NCBI GenBank assembly: GCA_033722375.1
Contig: JAWVZB010000081.1
Coordinates: 1-13,999 of the forward strand
DNA length: 13,999 nt
Direction: 5' to 3'
DNA from: JAWVZB01 sp033722375
GTDB taxonomy: Bacteria; Actinomycetota; Nitriliruptoria; Nitriliruptorales; Nitriliruptoraceae
Shown: one piece after another, positions 1 through 7,263 of the stretch
Layout: each line of letters starts with the position of its first letter
Position numbering within the stretch: the stretch's first letter is position 1
Program-made: the position numbers and the translations under genes
The notes under the pieces: model-generated
Told to the model about the DNA's origin: nothing
Databases searched by the model: none
What the model saw: the letters and a program-made list of their open reading frames with translations, nothing else

Positions 1-350
1 TCCTCGAAGAAGACGGGGACGGTCACGCACAGGTCCGGGAGGTGGCCGATCCCGCCCTCGGACAGGTAGACGTCGTTGTGGAAGTAGACGTCGCCCGGGG
101 CCATGGTCTCGATCGGGAAGTCCCGCACGATGGGGTGCACGAGCGCCGAGTACGACCGCCCCGTCAGCTTGCGCAGCTTGCGGTCATGGATCCCGGCCCG
201 GTAGTCGTGCGCGTCGCGGATCATCGGGGACCGGGAGGTCCGGCCGATAGCGTCCTCGACCTCCTTCTCGATGGACGCGAGCGTCCCCTGGATGATCTCG
301 ACCACGATCGGATCCACGTGGCTGCGACGGGGCGGATCTGGAGCGCTCAT
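1..350 (-). CDS. hyuB: HyuB-type hydantoinase/oxoprolinase subunit B, N-terminal part (partial at window edge)
   Basis: This is the first 117 residues of a hydantoinase B/5-oxoprolinase B family subunit; the C-terminal part, normally more than 400 further residues, lies beyond the left edge. The family pairs with HyuA to cleave amide bonds in cyclic imides, lactams or ureides, usually with ATP. Near the start I read DPIVVEIIQGTLASIEKE, matching the family N-terminus, and later PGDVYFHNDVYLSEGGIGHLPD, which corresponds to the usual PGDV...NDPY.GGTHLPD block but carries about three extra residues and lacks the GGTH form. The ATG at 350-348 overlaps the hyuA stop as ATGA and is preceded by AAGGAG five bases upstream (361-356), so the start is firm. 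HyuB next to HyuA implies a two-subunit enzyme. The substrate cannot be read from this fragment, and the divergent motif suggests a subfamily away from classical hydantoinases. Confidence 0.9.
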   Translation of the reverse strand, partial: MSAPDPPRRSHVDPIVVEIIQGTLASIEKEVEDAIGRTSRSPMIRDAHDYRAGIHDRKLRKLTGRSYSALVHPIVRDFPIETMAPGDVYFHNDVYLSEGGIGHLPDLCVTVPVFFE

Positions 351-2443
351 GACGTCTCCTTCGTGACCACGAGGTTGCCGTAGGGGTCGACCCGCGCGTG
401 GAAGCCGGGCTGGATCGGCAGGGTCGAGCCGAACTCCTCGATCACCGCCGGGCCGGTGATCGTGGCCCCTGGCTCGAGATCGGGGCGCCAGTAGATCGCG
501 GCGTCCACCCAGTCGCCGAAGTGCGCGCGCCGGGATCCGGTGGGGTCGGGCTCCGTGGCGCCGAACGAGGGTCGCTCGGCGATGTCGGGGCGCCGGATGG
601 GCCCGATGCCCGTCACCCGCAGATTGACCCACTCGACGCCGTGGCGGGGGTCGTCCCGGTAGGCGTAGTCGTAGAGCGCCTCGTGTGCGTCGTGGAAGCG
701 CTCGACGACGGTCGACGCGAACCCGGCGTCGATCGGACCGTCGGGCGCCGCCACCCGGACCTCGAAGGCCTGGCCGTCGTACCGCAGGTCTGCCGAGCGC
801 TCGGTCCGGTGCTCCTCCGCGGGGAACCCCTCGCGCCCGAGCGCCTCAGCGGCTCGCTCCTCGAGTGCCGTGTAGACCGCGGCAACCGCGTCCAGGTCGA
901 GCTCGGCGTGCTTGATGACGTGGGTCTGGACGTAGTCGTTCTTGACGTCGACCGTGAGCAGCCCGAAGGCTGAAAGGTTGCCGGGATCCGGGGGGACGAC
1001 CACCGCCTCGATGCCGAGGATGTCGATCAGACGACAGCTCGACAGCGGACCCGATCCCCCGAAGGTCGCCATCGCGAACTCGCGCACGTCCAGGCCGCGC
1101 TTCACCGTGATCTGACGGATCGCGTTCGCCTGGTTCCACGCCGAGATCTCGAGGATGCCGGTGGCGAGCTGCTCGAGGTCGAGGTCCAGCCGTTCGGCCA
1201 GTCGCGCCAGGCCGTCACGTGCCGCGTCGACGTCGAGGGGGATCTCGCCGCCGAGCAGATGCGGCGGGATGCGCCCGAGCACGACGTTCGCATCGGTGAG
1301 GGTCGGCTCGTCCCCGCCCCGGCCGTAGCAGATCGGGCCGGGATCGGCGCCCGCGCTGCGCGGCCCCACCTTGAGGTTGCCCTCGGGCGACACCCAGGCG
1401 ACCGATCCCCCGCCTGCCCCAACCGTCACGATGTCGATCATCGGGATCTTCGACGGGAAGCGGCCGATGGAACCCTCGGTCGTCAGCGTCGGCACGCCCC
1501 CCAGCACCACCGAGACGTCCGTCGAGGTGCCGCCCCCGTCGAGGGTCAGGAGCCGCTCGTAGCCCGCTTTCCCGGCGACCGTCGCAGCACCGAGCGCCCC
1601 GGCCGCGGGCCCCGACAGCACGGTGGTGATGGGCTGGTGGACGACCTCGTCGGCGGACAGCACCCCCCCGTTCGATTTCATGACGTAGAAGGGCACGCGG
1701 CGACGCTCCTCGCCCTCACGGGCGGTGAAGTCGTCGAGGCGCTGTTCGATGCTGCCGACGTAGCGCGTCACCCGGGGCTTGACCGCGGCATCGACCAGCG
1801 TCGTCACCGAGCGCTCGTACTCGCGGTACTCGCGCAGGACGTCCGAGCTGATCGACACCGTGCAGTCAGGGTGCTCGCGGGCGAGGACGTCACGCATGCG
1901 CTGCTCGTGGGTGGGGTTCGCGTACGCGTGGAGGAAGCAGACCCCGACCGTGTCGATCCCACGGTCACGGAACCAACGCGCCACCGCGGCGGCCTGTTCC
2001 TCGTCGAACGGCCGCACCTCGGCGCCGGTGTGGTCGAGGCGGCCGTCGACCTCCTTCACGCGGTGGACCGGGACGATCCGGGGCGGCTTGACCCAGAAGT
2101 AGGAGTTGCCGTACCCGTCGGGCACGGACTGACGTGCGATCTCGAGCACGTAGCGGTAGCCCGTGTTCGTGACGAACCCGAGGTCCTCGATGCGATCCTC
2201 GAGCAGCGCGTTCGTGGCCACGGTGGTGCCATGGCTCACCGCAGAGACGTCGGCGCCACCGAGGCCGAGCTGGTCCAGGACCTTGTGGATCCCGTTCATG
2301 AACCCCTCGGCGGGATCGTGGGGCGTCGAAGGGGTCTTGGTGGCCACGACCTCACCGGTGTCCTCGTGCACCGCCACGACATCGGTGAAGGTGCCACCGG
2401 TGTCGATGCCGATGCGGATGCGGCGCTCCCCCCCGGTGCTCAT
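347..2443 (-). CDS. hyuA: HyuA-type hydantoinase/oxoprolinase ATPase subunit A
   Basis: This 698-residue protein belongs to the hydantoinase A/5-oxoprolinase A family, which has an ASKHA-like ATPase fold. It supplies ATP-dependent activation for ring opening together with HyuB. Visible blocks are GIDTGGTFTD (12-21, phosphate loop), HGTTVATNALLE (71-82), GGGTSTD (303-309), VGAGGGS (341-347), SAGADPGP (363-370) and GGSGPL (462-467), followed by VVVPPDPGNLSAFGLL. The length is normal for the family (about 650-720). The ATG at 2443 gives the N-terminus just before the phosphate loop and overlaps the amidase stop as ATGA, with GAGG seven bases upstream. A longer in-frame reading to 2620 would run through the amidase gene and has no family similarity. 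The usual GGAGPLHA block reads GGSGPLSS here, so the His often found there is absent. Known members act on hydantoins, N-methylhydantoin, 5-oxoproline or caprolactam; the substrate here is unknown. Confidence 0.94.
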   Translation of the reverse strand: MSTGGERRIRIGIDTGGTFTDVVAVHEDTGEVVATKTPSTPHDPAEGFMNGIHKVLDQLGLGGADVSAVSHGTTVATNALLEDRIEDLGFVTNTGYRYVLEIARQSVPDGYGNSYFWVKPPRIVPVHRVKEVDGRLDHTGAEVRPFDEEQAAAVARWFRDRGIDTVGVCFLHAYANPTHEQRMRDVLAREHPDCTVSISSDVLREYREYERSVTTLVDAAVKPRVTRYVGSIEQRLDDFTAREGEERRRVPFYVMKSNGGVLSADEVVHQPITTVLSGPAAGALGAATVAGKAGYERLLTLDGGGTSTDVSVVLGGVPTLTTEGSIGRFPSKIPMIDIVTVGAGGGSVAWVSPEGNLKVGPRSAGADPGPICYGRGGDEPTLTDANVVLGRIPPHLLGGEIPLDVDAARDGLARLAERLDLDLEQLATGILEISAWNQANAIRQITVKRGLDVREFAMATFGGSGPLSSCRLIDILGIEAVVVPPDPGNLSAFGLLTVDVKNDYVQTHVIKHAELDLDAVAAVYTALEERAAEALGREGFPAEEHRTERSADLRYDGQAFEVRVAAPDGPIDAGFASTVVERFHDAHEALYDYAYRDDPRHGVEWVNLRVTGIGPIRRPDIAERPSFGATEPDPTGSRRAHFGDWVDAAIYWRPDLEPGATITGPAVIEEFGSTLPIQPGFHARVDPYGNLVVTKETS

Positions 2444-3741
2444 CGGCCACCCTCGCCGGCGTCGTCCTGCATGGCCGCGAGGCGCGTGGCGACCCGGGCC
2501 GCCCCGTGGACCGCCAGTCCGTCGCGCCCCGGAGCCGCAACCACCTGGAGGCCCAGCGGGAGACCCGAGGGTCCGGTCAGCCCCGGGACCGAGGCGGCCG
2601 GTGTCCCGAGCAGCGTCCACATGCGGCAGAGCAGCGGGTCGCCGGTCCCCTCCTCATGGGGTGGGGCCTCTCCCAGAACGCTCGGGGCCAGCAGCACGTG
2701 GTGGCGCGCGAACAGCTCCTCGAGCTGCTCCCGGCACCGGGCCGTGAGCTCCTGCGCTGCGCCGTAGGCCCAACGCAGCTGCTCCCCGCGTTCGAGGAAC
2801 CGCAGCAGGTTCGCGCTCAGTGCGTCGCCGTGCCGCTCTCGCTCGGGTGCGAGGCTGTCGGCAGCCTCGACCGCCATCACGACCTCCTGTGCCTCCGCGA
2901 GCCCGGCGAACTCGGTGGGGAGCTCGGCCTCGGCGACGTCGCCCGATGCGACGAGTGCAGACACGGCGGCGTCGATCCGGTCACGGGTCGGGTCCGGGAT
3001 GCGGGACCACTGGGGGGTGCGCACGAACGCCACCCGCAGATCCTCCTCCGCCAGGTCGAACGGGCCAGGGTGGTCCGCCATCACGGAGGCGACGAGGCCG
3101 AGGTCGCGAGGATCGTGGGCGAGCACCCCGAGGGTGTCGAGGCTCGGGCTCACGGCCTTGACGCCCCGCAGATCGATCGTTCCGAAGGTCGGCTTCAGCC
3201 CGTAGATGCCGCAGAAGGACGCGGGGCGCACGATCGAGCCGGCCGTCTGCGTACCCAGCGCCACCGGCAGCATGCGATCGGCCACGGCGGCCGCCGACCC
3301 CGACGACGAGCCGCCCGGCGTCCGCGCCGGATCCAATGGGTTGGTGGTCGGTCCCGGGTGGAAGCAGGCGAACTCGGTCGTGACGGTCTTGCCGAGGACG
3401 ACCGCCCCGGCGTCCCGCAGCCGCTGCACGCAGGCCGCGTCGTCCTGCGGCTGGTGGCCCACGTACGGACCGGCGCCGTAGGTCGTGGGCTGGTCGGACG
3501 TGTCGATGATGTCCTTGACCCCGACGGGGAGACCGTGCAGCCGACCGTCCCCGGGCCCCCGATCCCGTTGCCTGGCCTCCTCGAGCGCGAGCTCGGGATC
3601 GAGGTGTGCCCAGGCGCGCACGACGTCCTCGCGCTCGGTGATGCGCTCGAGGCACGCGCGGACGACCTCCTCGGAGGTGAACGCGCCGTCCCGGATCCCG
3701 CCTATCACCTCGACCGCAGAGAGCTCGTGGAGGTCGCTCAC
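2440..3741 (-). CDS. amidase-signature family hydrolase
   Basis: This 433-residue serine hydrolase of the amidase-signature family (GatA/AtzF/FAAH type) cleaves a C-N amide bond and releases ammonia or an amine. The Ser-cisSer-Lys triad can be placed by pattern as Lys76 in GVKDIID, Ser145 in PGGSSSGSA and Ser169 in TQTAGSIVRPAS. The 69- and 24-residue spacings match characterised members. The protein is complete but slightly short for the family (often 450-500), and there is no signal peptide, so it should be cytoplasmic. The start is GTG at 3741, overlapping the CoxG stop as GTGA. No clear Shine-Dalgarno sequence precedes it, so translation is probably coupled to the upstream gene. Sitting between a hydroxylase module and HyuAB, it most likely acts on an amide intermediate of the same pathway. 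It is not obviously a GatA, as no gatB or gatC is adjacent. Specificity is unknown. Confidence 0.92.
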   Translation of the reverse strand: MSDLHELSAVEVIGGIRDGAFTSEEVVRACLERITEREDVVRAWAHLDPELALEEARQRDRGPGDGRLHGLPVGVKDIIDTSDQPTTYGAGPYVGHQPQDDAACVQRLRDAGAVVLGKTVTTEFACFHPGPTTNPLDPARTPGGSSSGSAAAVADRMLPVALGTQTAGSIVRPASFCGIYGLKPTFGTIDLRGVKAVSPSLDTLGVLAHDPRDLGLVASVMADHPGPFDLAEEDLRVAFVRTPQWSRIPDPTRDRIDAAVSALVASGDVAEAELPTEFAGLAEAQEVVMAVEAADSLAPERERHGDALSANLLRFLERGEQLRWAYGAAQELTARCREQLEELFARHHVLLAPSVLGEAPPHEEGTGDPLLCRMWTLLGTPAASVPGLTGPSGLPLGLQVVAAPGRDGLAVHGAARVATRLAAMQDDAGEGGR

Positions 3742-4361
3742 CGCGCTGTGCGACGCCCGACGAGGACCCCGATCAGGGCGATCGCCGCGCCGAGGGCGAG
3801 GGCTGCCACGAGCTTGGTGAGGTCGGTTTCGGCGGCTGGCTTCGCCGGCGGCCGGAAGACGTCACCGACCGCCGGCCGCTCCGGGGTGCCGGCCTCGGAT
3901 GGCTCCGCGGCCTCGGTGATCGCCTCTCCGGCGAGCTCACGCTCGACGGCGGCGAAGAACTCCTCGGCGTTCTTCTTCGATGCCCCCTGGAGGACGCGCT
4001 GACCGACGCCGGCGATGGTGCCGCCGACGACCGCGTCGACGTCGTAGTCGACCCTGGTGCCGCCGTCGACCGCGACGAGCTCGACCGCCACGCGGGCGTC
4101 GATGGTCCCGGGGCCTCCCTGGCCGGACGCGTCCATCACGTACCGCTGCGGCGCGTCCTTCTCGGCGAGCTCTATCTCGCCGCGGTAGGTGCCCTTGATC
4201 GACGCCACACCCGCGGTCACGGTGACCTCGTAGCGGTCCTCCCCCGTCACCTCGAGGGCCTGGCAGCCGGGCAGGGTGCGGGCGAGCACGGCCGGATCGT
4301 GGAGCGCCTCCCAGACCTCTTCTCGCGGGGCGCGGAACGTGTGGCTGCCGGCGATCCTCAT
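3738..4361 (-). CDS. CoxG-like SRPBCC protein with C-terminal membrane anchor
   Basis: This 207-residue protein has an SRPBCC/CoxG-type domain at about residues 1-147, with LPGCQALE (30-37), GTYRGEIEL (57-65) and VVGGTIAGVGQRVL (111-124). These follow the pattern of CoxG proteins encoded with molybdenum hydroxylases. A charged, Pro/Glu/Ala-rich linker (about 148-181) leads to one hydrophobic helix, about residues 184-202 (KLVAALALGAAIALIGVLVG), ending in RRTAR. That is the layout of a tail-anchored inner-membrane protein. Published work on CO dehydrogenase shows CoxG recruiting the enzyme to the membrane and aiding electron transfer to quinone. I infer the same role here for the non-CO hydroxylase encoded just upstream. 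The ATG at 4361 overlaps the large-subunit stop (ATGA), and GAGGAGA lies about ten bases upstream, slightly farther than ideal. Ligand and partner binding have not been shown. Confidence 0.88.
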   Translation of the reverse strand: MRIAGSHTFRAPREEVWEALHDPAVLARTLPGCQALEVTGEDRYEVTVTAGVASIKGTYRGEIELAEKDAPQRYVMDASGQGGPGTIDARVAVELVAVDGGTRVDYDVDAVVGGTIAGVGQRVLQGASKKNAEEFFAAVERELAGEAITEAAEPSEAGTPERPAVGDVFRPPAKPAAETDLTKLVAALALGAAIALIGVLVGRRTAR

Positions 4362-6745
4362 GGGGTGGCTGTCTCCTCGTCGGCCCGGCGCAGCTCGTGG
4401 AGCTCGCTCGGGGAGATCGGCATGCTCCTGATCTTCAGACCCGTGGCGTCCTCGATGGCGGCAGCGATCGCAGCGGAGCCGGGGATCACACCCGCCTCAC
4501 CCGCCCCCTTGATCCCGAGCGGGTTGAGCGGCGACGGCGTCTCGAGGTGGTCGACCTCGATCGTCGGGACCTCGGTGGCGTAGGGCATGAGGAAGTCCAT
4601 GAACGAGGCGTTCTGGAGCTGCCCGTTCTCGTCGTAGGCCATCCGCTCGTACAGCGCGCCCCCCACCCCCTGGGCGACTCCCCCGTGGATCTGTCCCTCG
4701 AGGATCATCGGGTTGATGATCCGGCCACAGTCATGCACCACGGCGTAGCGGAGGATCTCGACATCTGACGTCTCGGGGTCCACCTCGACGATCACGGCGT
4801 GCATCCCGTTGGCGAACGTCGAGCGGGGCGGGCTGTAGTAGTCGGTGCCCTCGAGCCCCGGCTCCTCGCCCTCCCGGACCGGCGGCTCGTCGGGATCCGC
4901 GGGCTGGGCGAACTGGGTCGCCTTCTGCGCGTCCTCGTCGAACGCGTACCGCAGCGGGTTGGACAATGTCGCGACGAGCTTCAGTGGGATCGAGGTCTCG
5001 GGGCTGCCCTCGACCTGCACCACACCGTCCACGATGTCGAGGTCCTCGGGGCTCACCTCGAGGGCATCGGCGGCGATGGACAGCGCCTTCTCGCGGACCT
5101 TCCTGGCTGCCAGCGCGATCGCGTTGCCCGACATGACCGCGGCTCGGGATGCGAAGGTCCCCACGGCGTACTGGAACCGCCGCGTGTCGCCCGTGACCAC
5201 GGTGACGTCCTCGATGGGGACCCCGAGCTCCTCCGACACGATCTGGGCGAAGGCGGTCTCGTGGCCCTGCCCTTGGGTGGACAGACCGGTCGCGACCTGG
5301 ACCCGGCCGTTGGGCTCGACGAGGACGTGGCCGCCCTCGTAGGGGCCCACCCCGGTGCCCTCGACGTAGGCGGCCATACCGATCCCTATCAGACGTCCCT
5401 CGGCCTGGGCTTCCTGCCGGACCGCCTCGAAGCCGTCCCAGTCGATCAGCGACCGGAGCTTGTCGAGCGTCGCGGGGAAGTCACCCGAGTCGTACAGGTA
5501 GGGACGTCCGTCCTGGAAGGTCAGCCCGAAGTCGTAGGGCATCTCGTCGGGCTGGATGAAGTTGGCGGCACGGATCTCGGTGCGGTCGCGGCCGAGCTCG
5601 CTCGCGATGGCGTCGATCGTGCGCTCCATCGCGAAGCAGCCCTGGGGGCGCCCCGCCCCCCGGTAGGGCGTCACCGTCATCGTGTTCGTGTAGAGGCTCT
5701 GGAACTCGACCCGGTAGTTCTCGATCTTGTACGGGCCCAGCAGCTGGGTCGAGGTGATGATCGGCACGATCAGCCCGTAGGGGATGTAGGCCCCGTGGTC
5801 GTGGAGGAACCGGACATCGAGCGCGAGGATGCGTCCGTCGTCGTCGAAGCCGACCTCGACCCAGTGGACCTGGCCGCGCTCGTGGTTCGCGGCGACGAAG
5901 TGCTCACGACGGTCGTCGACGAACTTGACCGGGTGCCCCCAGGTGCGCGCCGCCCAGGGCACCAGGAGCTCCTCGGGCCACGGATGCATGATCTTGACCC
6001 CGAAACCGCCACCGACGTCGGGAGCGATGCACTCGACCTTGGCGAACGGGAGCTCCAGGAACGTCGCGATCGCCGCCCGGACGCTGGTCGGCGTCTGGGT
6101 CGAGGAGTGGACCCGGAGGCTCTGGTCCTCGTCGTCCCAGCGTGCCACTACGCCCCGCCCTTCGAGCGGCGTCGAGGCCGAGCGCTCGATGTCGAGCCGC
6201 AGCTCGATCCGGTGCGGCGCCGCCGCCATCGCGGCTTCGAGGTCACCGATCTCCTGGGTCAGCGACGCCGCCACGTTGTCGGGCACGTCGTCGTGGACGG
6301 CGTGCTCGGCCGCCGCCGCCGTTTCGATCCCGACCACCGGGGGCAGCGGGTCGTAGGTCACCACGATGCGGTCGACGACGTCCTCGGCCACGTACCGATC
6401 CCGTGCCACGACCATGACGACGGCCTCGCCGACATGGTTGACCTCGTCCTTCGCCAAGACGTGCTGGGTGCGGGGCGCGGTCAGCGAGGGGTGCGGGATC
6501 AGGAGGGGAAGCGGCTCCTGCATCCGCTCGGGCAGGTCCTCGTAGGTGTAGATGGCGACGAGTCCGTCGACGTCGATGGCGTCGGTGACGTCGATCCCGG
6601 TGATCCGGGCATGGGCGTGTGGGGACCGCACGAAGGCGACCTCGTAGGCGTCGTGGGCCAGGTCGTCCACGTAGCGTCCGCGGCCGGTCAGGAGGCGCCG
6701 GTCCTCACGGCGCTCGACCCGCTCTCCGAACAGCTTGGTGGTCAT
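4358..6745 (-). CDS. molybdenum hydroxylase large subunit (xanthine dehydrogenase/CoxL family, not CO dehydrogenase)
   Basis: This 795-residue molybdopterin-binding catalytic subunit hydroxylates a carbon next to a ring nitrogen or an aldehyde carbon, using water as oxygen donor. The N-terminus (GERVERREDRRLLTGRGRYVDD, residues 7-28) and the GGGFG block (245-249), QGQGHET (491-497), VGTFASR (528-534) and KGAGEAG (746-752) are typical of the CoxL/XdhA family. Glu750 in KGAGE corresponds to the catalytic Glu of xanthine dehydrogenase. The active-site loop is PYRGAGR (360-366). Genuine CO dehydrogenase has AYxCSFR with a copper-binding Cys, so the substrate is not CO but probably an N-heterocycle or aldehyde. 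The ATG at 6745 overlaps the small-subunit stop as ATGA, with GGGGAGG eight bases upstream; the longer in-frame extension to 6970 overruns the small subunit and is rejected. Caffeine, xanthine, nicotine or hydantoin-like substrates are all possible. Confidence 0.94.
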   Translation of the reverse strand: MTTKLFGERVERREDRRLLTGRGRYVDDLAHDAYEVAFVRSPHAHARITGIDVTDAIDVDGLVAIYTYEDLPERMQEPLPLLIPHPSLTAPRTQHVLAKDEVNHVGEAVVMVVARDRYVAEDVVDRIVVTYDPLPPVVGIETAAAAEHAVHDDVPDNVAASLTQEIGDLEAAMAAAPHRIELRLDIERSASTPLEGRGVVARWDDEDQSLRVHSSTQTPTSVRAAIATFLELPFAKVECIAPDVGGGFGVKIMHPWPEELLVPWAARTWGHPVKFVDDRREHFVAANHERGQVHWVEVGFDDDGRILALDVRFLHDHGAYIPYGLIVPIITSTQLLGPYKIENYRVEFQSLYTNTMTVTPYRGAGRPQGCFAMERTIDAIASELGRDRTEIRAANFIQPDEMPYDFGLTFQDGRPYLYDSGDFPATLDKLRSLIDWDGFEAVRQEAQAEGRLIGIGMAAYVEGTGVGPYEGGHVLVEPNGRVQVATGLSTQGQGHETAFAQIVSEELGVPIEDVTVVTGDTRRFQYAVGTFASRAAVMSGNAIALAARKVREKALSIAADALEVSPEDLDIVDGVVQVEGSPETSIPLKLVATLSNPLRYAFDEDAQKATQFAQPADPDEPPVREGEEPGLEGTDYYSPPRSTFANGMHAVIVEVDPETSDVEILRYAVVHDCGRIINPMILEGQIHGGVAQGVGGALYERMAYDENGQLQNASFMDFLMPYATEVPTIEVDHLETPSPLNPLGIKGAGEAGVIPGSAAIAAAIEDATGLKIRSMPISPSELHELRRADEETATP

Positions 6746-7263
6746 CCCCCTGCCCTCCCCGGCCCCGTGGCTGACTGCCCCGTCTCGCGCAGCGCCTCGG
6801 CAGCCCGGTGGACCGACTTCCGGATGTTCTGGTAGCCGGTACAGCGACACAGGTTGCCGCTGATGCCCTCGAGCACCTCCTCCTCGGTGGGGTCGGGGTT
6901 CTCGGCGAGCAGACCACAGACGCTCATCACGAAACCGGGGGTGCAGAACCCGCACTGGAGGCCGTGGCACTCGTGGAAGGCCTGCTGCACCGGGTGGAGC
7001 TCGCCGTCGTCACCCTCGAGCCCCTCGACGGTCGTCACCGCGTGGTCCTGGGCCATCACCGCGAACATCAGACAGGACCGCGCCGGCTTGCCGTCGAGGA
7101 GGACCGTGCAGCAGCCACAGACCCCGTGCTCGCAGCCCACATGGGTGCCGGTGAGACCGATGTCGTGCCGCAGGAAGTCCGACAGGAGCCGGCGGGCCGG
7201 TACCCGCGCCGAGCGGGGCCGGCCGTTCACCTCCACGGTGATGTCGAGGAGTTCCTCGGTCAC
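6742..7263 (-). CDS. molybdenum hydroxylase 2Fe-2S small subunit
   Basis: This 173-residue iron-sulfur subunit passes electrons from the molybdenum centre to FAD. The plant-type ferredoxin cluster is seen as Cys44, Cys49, Cys52 (GCEHGVCGCC) and Cys64. The second cluster is Cys104 and Cys107 (CGFCTPG) plus Cys139 and Cys141 (CRCTGY). All eight expected ligands are present, and the length is usual for CoxS/XdhC-type subunits (about 155-180). Two starts are possible: ATG at 7284, or GTG at 7263. I choose GTG because it overlaps the FAD-subunit stop as GTGA like its neighbours, and AGGGAGG sits six bases before it. The ATG has no comparable site. There is no twin-arginine signal, so the complex should be cytoplasmic or on the inner face of the membrane. 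It is complete and unremarkable apart from a short Gly/Ala/Arg-rich tail. Confidence 0.95.
   Translation of the reverse strand: MTEELLDITVEVNGRPRSARVPARRLLSDFLRHDIGLTGTHVGCEHGVCGCCTVLLDGKPARSCLMFAVMAQDHAVTTVEGLEGDDGELHPVQQAFHECHGLQCGFCTPGFVMSVCGLLAENPDPTEEEVLEGISGNLCRCTGYQNIRKSVHRAAEALRETGQSATGPGRAGG

Noticed and set aside
2444..2620. N-terminal extension of HyuA by 59 residues
   Set aside because: It lies wholly within the amidase gene, and the extra residues are a Gly/Arg/Pro-rich shadow. ATG at 2443 has the ATGA overlap and the family N-terminus.
1259..4002. Two overlapping plus-strand open frames of about 500 residues opposite hyuA, the amidase and CoxG
   Set aside because: Same reason: composition-driven shadows across well-supported genes, crossing several gene boundaries.
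4799..6835. 678-residue open frame on the plus strand opposite the molybdopterin subunit
   Set aside because: It is antisense to a gene with full family motifs. Long open frames on the opposite strand are expected in very GC-rich DNA, and its translation is low-complexity and rich in Arg, Asp, Gly and Val with no known domain.
6746..6970. N-terminal extension of the molybdopterin subunit by 75 residues
   Set aside because: It overlaps the 2Fe-2S subunit's coding sequence out of frame and has no family similarity; ATG at 6745 has a good ribosome binding site.
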